NCBI GenBank assembly: GCA_947632105.1
Contig: CANROD010000001.1
Location: forward strand, 62,001 to 126,000
Origin: an uncultured Oligella sp.
GTDB taxonomy: Bacteria; Pseudomonadota; Gammaproteobacteria; Burkholderiales; Burkholderiaceae_B
Direction of reading: 5' to 3'
Length of the DNA: 64,000 nt
The position numbers were made by a program, and so were the translations under genes. The stretch's first letter is position 1, and each line of letters starts with the position of its first letter. A model generated the notes under the pieces. It was not told the origin of the DNA, made no database searches, and worked only from the letters and a program-made list of their open reading frames with translations. This document shows positions 59,572-64,000 of this stretch, piece after piece.

Positions 59572-60183
59572 TTATGGTTTGCGAGCAATTAGCTGAATCA
59601 CTGATGACATACCAGAGTGACCCTGACCCTCATGAATCTCACGCTCCACCTTAGCCAAGTGAACGATATCGAAATCAGCAAAGTCCTGCTTCAGTTCCTC
59701 TACCGTATAGAGCAAATTGATATCCTTAGGACCGTCGGTACCAAACGCTAACTGCTCAGTACTGTAACACTCACTAATAAACACACCGCCCGACTGCAAG
59801 CCCTTTATAACCTGCTGATGTAAATACGCACGATTTACTTTAGGCATATGGCAAAAAATATTAATAGCCGCGCCCCATGCCCCCTCTGCTAATTCATAAG
59901 CACCTAAATCAGCATGCTCTGTCTGCACCTCTACACCACGCTTAACCGCTAGTTCACTGGTCTTTTTTAAACCAGATAAGGCTATATCCACAGCAGTCAC
60001 ACAAAGACCCTGCTCAGCTAAATACACTGAGTTGCGGCCCTCGCCCTCACCTAATGAAATCACTGAACTACTCACAGGAATATACGCACTGGCAGTCATT
60101 AAAAAATCATTAGCCTCCAACCCGTAATAATATTCACTACCACTAAAACGTTGATGCCAGGTATTGTCTTGTAAATTACTCAT
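59572..60183 (-). CDS. Class I SAM-dependent methyltransferase, TehB-like
   Basis: A 203-residue cytosolic methyltransferase. Its N-terminus WHQRFSGSEYYYGLEANDFL is typical of a widespread small family ('W..R...YG..PN.FL'), with the SAM loop SVISLGEGEGRNSVYLAEQG and VTAVDIALSGLKK. The family includes tellurite-resistance TehB and thiopurine-like enzymes; the substrate is unknown. It ends 67 bp before the SIMPL pair. Confidence 0.8.
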   Translation of the reverse strand: MSNLQDNTWHQRFSGSEYYYGLEANDFLMTASAYIPVSSSVISLGEGEGRNSVYLAEQGLCVTAVDIALSGLKKTSELAVKRGVEVQTEHADLGAYELAEGAWGAAINIFCHMPKVNRAYLHQQVIKGLQSGGVFISECYSTEQLAFGTDGPKDINLLYTVEELKQDFADFDIVHLAKVEREIHEGQGHSGMSSVIQLIARKP

Positions 60184-60243
60184 CGTGAAAGTACCGGAAC
60201 TAGATTGAGGGGAATAGCATGCAATGTATAAAGCAGATATAAG

Positions 60244-60280
60244 AAAGCTCCAATATCTAATTAATAGGTATTGGAGCTTT
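60244..60280 (-). terminator. Intrinsic terminator following the 6S RNA
   Basis: AAAGCTCCAATA (60244-60255) and TATTGGAGCTTT (60269-60280) form a 12-bp stem with a 13-base loop; on the minus strand CTTTCTTAT follows. It lies just beyond the 3' side of ssrS. Confidence 0.75.
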
Positions 60281-60309
60281 TAGTACATCTAAGGAGAATA
60301 TATGAATAC

Positions 60310-60510
60310 CCACAGTACCGTCTAGGTCGGCATCTCGAACCCAAAAAGTTCAAGTTGGCGGTCGGTTCATAAAGGTACGCTGGGTTCCTCTGACATAGAG
60401 AGGATCACTCCTGTACCCAAACCAACTGCCTTAGCCATAAGCATCGGTAAGAGATGAAAGACCAAGGTCACGAGTACCGCAGGAAAGCTTTTAAAGCAAT
60501 GCCGCTTTGT
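60310..60510 (-). ncRNA. ssrS: 6S RNA
   Basis: About 200 nt without a protein frame, directly downstream of zapA as in E. coli. Outer-stem halves CGGTACTCG (60471-60479) and CGAGATGCCG (60328-60337), read on the minus strand, pair over nine base pairs with one bulged A, giving the long interrupted hairpin with a central bubble typical of 6S. The region GGTACAGGAGTGATCC is like that of betaproteobacterial 6S RNAs as I recall. A strong promoter lies at 60518-60545 and a terminator at 60244-60280. 6S RNA binds sigma-70 RNA polymerase in stationary phase. Ends are approximate. Confidence 0.78.
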
Positions 60511-60517
60511 TTAATCA

Positions 60518-60545
60518 ATTATAGCACTTTATGAGCGGGATTCAA
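60518..60545 (-). promoter_or_regulatory. Sigma-70 promoter of the 6S RNA gene
   Basis: On the minus strand TTGAAT (60540-60545) and a perfect TATAAT (60518-60523) are separated by 16 bases. Transcription would start near 60511, at the 5' end of the 6S RNA. The promoter lies between zapA and ssrS. Confidence 0.75.
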
Positions 60546-60591
60546 AGACAAAAACTTTGATTAAAACAGCATTACTCAATAAATCAATAGA

Positions 60592-60894
60592 CTACTTTAG
60601 CCGGTTAATCCCATCGTCCAACAAGGTATTAATGTGGTCAATTTTATTTTTATAATCACCATAAGATACACCCTGGAACGGCCCCTCTGCAGACTCAGAG
60701 GAAAGCAGTTGGGATGATAACTGAATGCACGCCATCAAGGCTACACGCTCATTATTCATATTACCAGCAGACTCTTTAATCAAAGTCATTAAGTCATTAG
60801 CTTGCTTAACCGCCGCTAAAAGTTTTTCCTTTCCGCTAGGCTCACAAGCTAGGGTCAACTCTTTATCTAAAATTGTAACTTCTAAATGCTCCAT
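60592..60894 (-). CDS. zapA: Cell division protein ZapA
   Basis: Cross-links FtsZ filaments at midcell. The 100-residue protein has the N-terminal beta/alpha FtsZ-binding head (LEVTILDKELTLACEPSGKEKLLAAV) and a C-terminal coiled-coil helix, with VALMACIQLSSQLL. Its ATG overlaps the stop codon of the upstream coiled-coil gene in TAATG, so translation is coupled. It is followed by 6S RNA. Confidence 0.92.
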   Translation of the reverse strand: MEHLEVTILDKELTLACEPSGKEKLLAAVKQANDLMTLIKESAGNMNNERVALMACIQLSSQLLSSESAEGPFQGVSYGDYKNKIDHINTLLDDGINRLK

Positions 60895-61307
60895 TAGACC
60901 TCTCCCTGTGTAACACCACCGGGTATATTAGCTAAGACATGAGCCACACGCTCTTTAGCCTTGCCAACACCGGACTTTAATTGCTCTACCTGAGCTTTTA
61001 ACTGCTGCAACTCCGTACGTGCAGAACCCAATTCTGAACGACTAGACTCAAGCTGCTGTTTTAACTGCTGATTTTCAGTTATTACTAACTGCCGCTCACT
61101 CAGCGCAGACTGTTCTGTCTTGGCGAATTGAGTGGTTAAGGTCTGATGCTCTTCGGTCTTTGCCGTCAGCTGGCGTTGAGTGTCTGATAACTGTTCACGA
61201 AGTGAGTCAATCTGCTGATTGAGCTCTTCACGATCAGTTACTAAACGCTCACTAAGCTGAACTAGCAACTCAACACGAGCAGTCAATTGGTCAAGGTCTT
61301 GTAACAT
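60894..61307 (-). CDS. Coiled-coil protein translationally coupled to zapA (ZapB-like)
   Basis: A 137-residue, almost entirely helical protein. Heptad-like Leu/Gln/Glu repeats run from about residue 3 to 115 (DLDQLTARVELLVQLSERL to QLKAQVEQLKSG). No other domain is visible. It starts with ATG after a purine-poor leader and ends in a TAATG overlap with zapA. The context and form suggest a ZapB-like or TIGR02449-type division factor that works with ZapA; this is inference from position. Confidence 0.75.
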   Translation of the reverse strand: MLQDLDQLTARVELLVQLSERLVTDREELNQQIDSLREQLSDTQRQLTAKTEEHQTLTTQFAKTEQSALSERQLVITENQQLKQQLESSRSELGSARTELQQLKAQVEQLKSGVGKAKERVAHVLANIPGGVTQGEV

Positions 61308-61456
61308 AATTGATGTCTTAAAAATTAAATAAGCAATGTGCTTACCAGTTTAACTTAAGCGCGCAGCAGTTCAAAGTAGCATTAACAAGACTTGCAAAAA
61401 TCTTACAAGTCAACACCATAAAACTATTGATTAACAATCTACTTTAATAAAAGAAT

Positions 61457-61495
61457 AAGCTCAAAAGCTGTAAATACTACACGACTCTTGAGCTT
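61457..61495 (-). terminator. Weak hairpin terminator after the cytochrome gene
   Basis: AAGCTCAA (61457-61464) and TTGAGCTT (61488-61495) enclose a 23-base loop; on the minus strand ATTCTTTTATT follows. The gap to the coiled-coil gene (to 61308) otherwise shows no gene. Confidence 0.45.
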
Positions 61496-61559
61496 CATTG
61501 AGTAAATTTAGTATCAATCGAATTGACTGTAGTGTGTTTCTGATTGCTACAGCAAAGTA

Positions 61560-62198
61560 TTAGATACTTTCTTGCGCTGGCGCTGGTTGATTAGTTGAAT
61601 CATCTTTTACTGGCGACTCTTCCGTTGACTCTATTGTTTCCTCTACAGCATCTTCGCTTTCTGTTGAGGTTTCAACTTCCTCTGCAGCCGCTGCGGTATC
61701 ACCACCATCCTCACCGACGGAAATATCACCACCAGAAGCGTTAACCATAAACACAACAGCACCTTTTACTTCTTCATCGGATAAACTAGCATCCCCACCC
61801 TTAGCAGGCATTGCGTTAAAACCTTCTAAAGAGTGCTGAAATAGAACGTCAGAACCTTGGGCAATACGAGGCGCCCATGACTCAACACTACCCTTGATTG
61901 GAGCGTCTGTTACACCCGTATCGTGACAGGTCATACAGAGACGGTTATACACCTGCTCACCAGTTAAAGCTACTGCGTCTTGCGACTCAGGCAAAGGCGC
62001 ACCGGTGTTATACAAAGCGACTGGAGCAATACGAGACAATACCATCTCTGTTGACATGGACCTATTATCCGTACCGCCACTACCTAAATGCATTTTAATT
62101 AAAAAGATAAGTACAACAATCGGTACAATTACCACAGCAGCACCGACTTTTAGCATTTGTCCAGGTGTTTTAGACCCTTGTTGATTGGTGGAACTCAT
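61560..62198 (-). CDS. Membrane-anchored cytochrome c5-like protein with acidic tail
   Basis: A 212-residue c-type cytochrome. One N-terminal membrane helix (about 20-37) anchors a periplasmic heme domain. The heme site is C88-M-T-C91-H92 with the distal Met130 in FNAMPAKGG. After the domain, residues about 155-212 form a low-complexity tail very rich in Glu, Asp, Thr and Ser with a proline-containing end. It fits class I cytochrome c5 proteins that deliver electrons to terminal oxidases. The tail may be a repulsive or docking arm (inference). Acidic tails on such cytochromes are not unique but vary. Confidence 0.88.
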   Translation of the reverse strand: MSSTNQQGSKTPGQMLKVGAAVVIVPIVVLIFLIKMHLGSGGTDNRSMSTEMVLSRIAPVALYNTGAPLPESQDAVALTGEQVYNRLCMTCHDTGVTDAPIKGSVESWAPRIAQGSDVLFQHSLEGFNAMPAKGGDASLSDEEVKGAVVFMVNASGGDISVGEDGGDTAAAAEEVETSTESEDAVEETIESTEESPVKDDSTNQPAPAQESI

Positions 62199-62453
62199 AT
62201 GCGTTTTCCCTTAGATATTGTAAAAAAATAAAACAGGAACTAGAAGTAAGCAGCTTTACCCCTTTAAAACTGACCTACCCCTCTTTTCTCATCGGTACAT
62301 TATAACTATATCCCTACGAATTTTAGTTCTTTCTTTGAGAGAAACTTCAAGATACAAGTACTTATCAGAAAATAAAGCTTCTAATACAAAATTCACTTTA
62401 ATTCACTAAGCTTGATGGCAAAATAGGCTAAAATACCTACTTACTTATCCTTC

Positions 62454-62528
62454 GTCACCGTAGTTCAATGGATAGAATTAGAGTTTCCGAAGCTCTCGAT
62501 ACAGGTTCGATTCCTGTCGGTGACGCCA
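62454..62528 (+). tRNA. tRNA-Arg (anticodon CCG), CCA encoded
   Basis: The acceptor strands GTCACCG (62454-62460) and CGGTGAC (62518-62524) pair perfectly. The anticodon arm AGAGT-TTCCGAA-GCTCT carries CCG in its 7-base loop, and the T arm has the GGTTCGATTCC core. The discriminator G62525 is followed by an encoded CCA. It reads the arginine codon CGG. Confidence 0.95.
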
Positions 62529-63061
62529 GTCCGCTGTTTAATATGATTTGATTTCTTTAAAACTATTCTAAAAAAACCTTGAAAATCAAATTGCTACAAA
62601 AATATTTAACTTAAACTAATTAATTTTAATTCAACTTAGCTCTGTTTACGATTGTCTAAGGCATCCTTATTCGTACAACCTTTGATGACACACTGGTTTC
62701 ACGATGTCCCACTAATAAAATAACTAAAATGTTTGGTAATAATTTCATTAAACAGACTTATCGCTCTTTTTGTTTTAAAGAAAAAACTTATAAACTAATA
62801 TTCCTTGATTGACAAATCAGTAGCAAAAGTTTAATCAATAGAACTATATACACTCACAAAAGCATATTTATTCTAGAGCTATGAAGATATGAGTGATCTA
62901 TGAGAGGACTTGAGGGTCTTTAAATAAAACCGTTGATACTTCAATAAAGACATACACCATAAAAACTATGGCTTGACGAGTTGGCTGCCTTGCGACAACA
63001 TCAAGCACAACCAACCCAACTTCGTAATATAAACACTTAACTACAGCGCTATAACAAGATA
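62529..63061. other. AT-rich intergenic stretch with no supported gene
   Basis: Over 500 bp between tRNA-Arg and the NlpE-like gene. No coding region with a start and family-like sequence is visible. No repeat of the tRNA 3' end was found, so there is no sign of an integrated element. A short open minus-strand frame near 62910-63060 has no start codon with support and is not called. The 255 bp before the tRNA (62199-62453) likewise holds only probable promoter sequence. Confidence 0.5.
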
Positions 63062-63499
63062 CTACTCAGTTTTTCTCAAAGAATAATTTAAATTTTCTGA
63101 CAGCTTTTCGCCAGTTTCTGAGTCACGCACCTCAACGAAATTCTCGCCTACAAAAAACACACGATTATCTGCATTTTTATCTAGTCGTATCAGAGAGGGG
63201 TATTGTTCGTCAAAAGAAAATTGACCACTAATTTTACTCGGATGTAGTTTTTGATTATTTTTGAGGTAATACTGTTCAAGCGTATATTCGCCATCATCAG
63301 TCAACGTTAACTGAGTCTGAATCCCTTCACAATCAGCACAAGGTAATAACCCCTGATATACACCAGCCCAATCTAGTGAGAGTTGCGCATTATGATGCTC
63401 CATGTGGGCTTGCCCTACCTGCTGATTAACCACAGTTCCATTAGTAGAACAAGCGGCTAATAGCAAAGAAAGACTCAAAACAGATAATATTTTTTTCAT
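63062..63499 (-). CDS. NlpE-like lipoprotein (N-terminal domain only)
   Basis: A 145-residue protein. The signal peptide with lipobox LLAAC puts the lipidated Cys at position 17. The domain has DWAGVYQGLLPCADCEGIQTQL with the C54-x-x-C57 pair of the NlpE N-terminal domain, then beta strands GEYTLEQYYL and RVFFVGENFVEVRD. E. coli NlpE is larger, with a second OB-type domain, and senses copper and envelope stress for Cpx; this protein has only the N-terminal type. ATG 63499 (MKKILS) was chosen over an upstream start because it starts the signal peptide. Confidence 0.82.
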   Translation of the reverse strand: MKKILSVLSLSLLLAACSTNGTVVNQQVGQAHMEHHNAQLSLDWAGVYQGLLPCADCEGIQTQLTLTDDGEYTLEQYYLKNNQKLHPSKISGQFSFDEQYPSLIRLDKNADNRVFFVGENFVEVRDSETGEKLSENLNYSLRKTE

Positions 63500-63606
63500 A
63501 TTAAATACCGATAGTTGATTGTAAATGACATAACCATAATAACAACTAGAGGCCATCAATGGCAATCTATCTTAAGCTGTAGGGTTCTTAGCAGAATGGC
63601 AACCAC

Positions 63607-63655
63607 ACCTTTAAAAAAACACCCGCAGTTTTTGTAGGTAGTTTTTTTAAAAGGT
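63607..63655. repeat. Imperfect A/T inverted repeat downstream of the 60-aa gene
   Basis: ACCTTTAAAAAAAC (63607-63620) and GTTTTTTTAAAAGGT (63641-63655) are complementary apart from one extra A, around a GC-richer centre with CCCGC. It could be a two-way terminator for the minus-strand 60-aa gene. Confidence 0.45.
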
Positions 63656-63783
63656 ATTTTCAATTTTCCACTCGAGGCCTAGACCAATGAGGATAAGAAT
63701 GAGTAAGACAGCCGCATGTCTACCAGATTTTAATTATTTGTACTGATAAATAGTGCTCATCTGACTAATTTAAAAGACTAACT

Positions 63784-63966
63784 TTAGCGTAATCCAGTAT
63801 TTGGGTCGCGTTCGTGCAACCAACCTTTTGACGTTAGAATAAGTGTTGCATTAGCTTCATTTTGATTTAGCTCATGCTCTAAACCGCTAAAAGCTGTTTT
63901 AAAAGATTCATTGTTAACCCAGTTCGGAATGTCAGTAATTTCAAACGTATGGTGAACCCTTGCCAT
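63784..63966 (-). CDS. 60-aa hypothetical protein
   Basis: A short protein starting MARVHHTFEITDIPNWVN, with GGGGA seven bases before ATG 63966. It is soluble and charged, with mixed helix/strand character, no signal peptide, no Cys, and ends in HERDPNTGLR. I do not recognise a family. The next gene lies outside the window on the upstream side. A clear Shine-Dalgarno makes it a likely real gene. Confidence 0.55.
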   Translation of the reverse strand: MARVHHTFEITDIPNWVNNESFKTAFSGLEHELNQNEANATLILTSKGWLHERDPNTGLR

Positions 63967-64000
63967 AGTTATCCCCATAGCTTCTGATGGTACGGTGTAA

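Noticed and set aside
62454-62760. Integrative element at tRNA-Arg
   Set aside because: No integrase, and no repeat of the tRNA 3' end within the window downstream.
62910-63060. A short minus-strand open frame with hydrophobic residues, possibly a transposase remnant
   Set aside because: No start codon with a ribosome site, no recognised motif and no flanking repeats.

Overview
The window reads as chromosomal core sequence from a betaproteobacterium, most like the Alcaligenaceae (the Bordetella/Oligella/Taylorella side of Burkholderiales). The base composition is AT-leaning, so one of the lower-GC genera is more likely than Bordetella itself. This placement rests on remembered protein sequence and gene order: gatCAB, tesA-ybbA-ybbP, an atpIBEFHAGDC operon with a beta-type AtpD, yibN-grxC-secB-gpsA, rsmB-DUF4390-ntrY-ntrX-trkA-trkH, and zapA followed by 6S RNA. 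No prophage, insertion sequence, CRISPR array, integrase or obvious defence island was found.

Layout. 1-1712: end of a GlpD-like flavoprotein gene and a PuuB/OrdL-like FAD oxidoreductase. 1944-5236: gatCAB. 5331-6761 (-): pyrE and tesA. 6803-9992: LolCDE-type ABC exporter. 10076-13621: xthA, an esterase, a MidA-type methyltransferase and a small DMT membrane protein. 13618-16971 (-): cca and slt. 17015-18368: 5-FTHF cyclo-ligase and a beta-class GST. 18447-25855 (-): the whole F1Fo ATP synthase operon. 26156-28024: M61 peptidase. 28073-32846 (-): moeB, ctpA, envC-like, gpmA. 32996-35398: yibN, grxC, secB, gpsA. 35433-37740: a methyltransferase diverging from comF and trmL. 37757-45790 (-): trkH, trkA, ntrX, ntrY, DUF4390, rsmB. 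45896-48911: rimO, then fmt and DUF484 on the minus strand. 48946-54070: a zinc-homeostasis block. 54257-58030: hslVU, a CusF-like protein, a PduO-type adenosyltransferase, lgt. 58030-61307 (-): two SIMPL proteins, a methyltransferase, 6S RNA, zapA and a coiled-coil partner. 61560-64000: a membrane cytochrome c with an acidic tail, tRNA-Arg(CCG), an NlpE-like lipoprotein and a 60-aa orphan.

The most coherent accessory biology is zinc homeostasis at 48.9-54.1 kb. ZnuABC and an unlisted 58-aa Cys-rich membrane mini-protein lie on one strand. Zur, a COG0523 metallochaperone GTPase and a DksA whose zinc-finger cysteines are mostly replaced lie on the other. A 12-bp palindrome (candidate Zur box) sits in the divergent promoter region. 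Other points: a 19-bp perfect palindrome overlaps the -35 box of the likely ATP synthase promoter; the NtrX response regulator has no sigma-54 AAA+ module; a CusF-like protein lacks two of the four known Cu(I) ligands; and YibN has Asp at the rhodanese cysteine position.

I did not find a clearly new multi-gene system. The best novelty candidates are the 58-aa protein next to zur and the ATP-operon palindrome.
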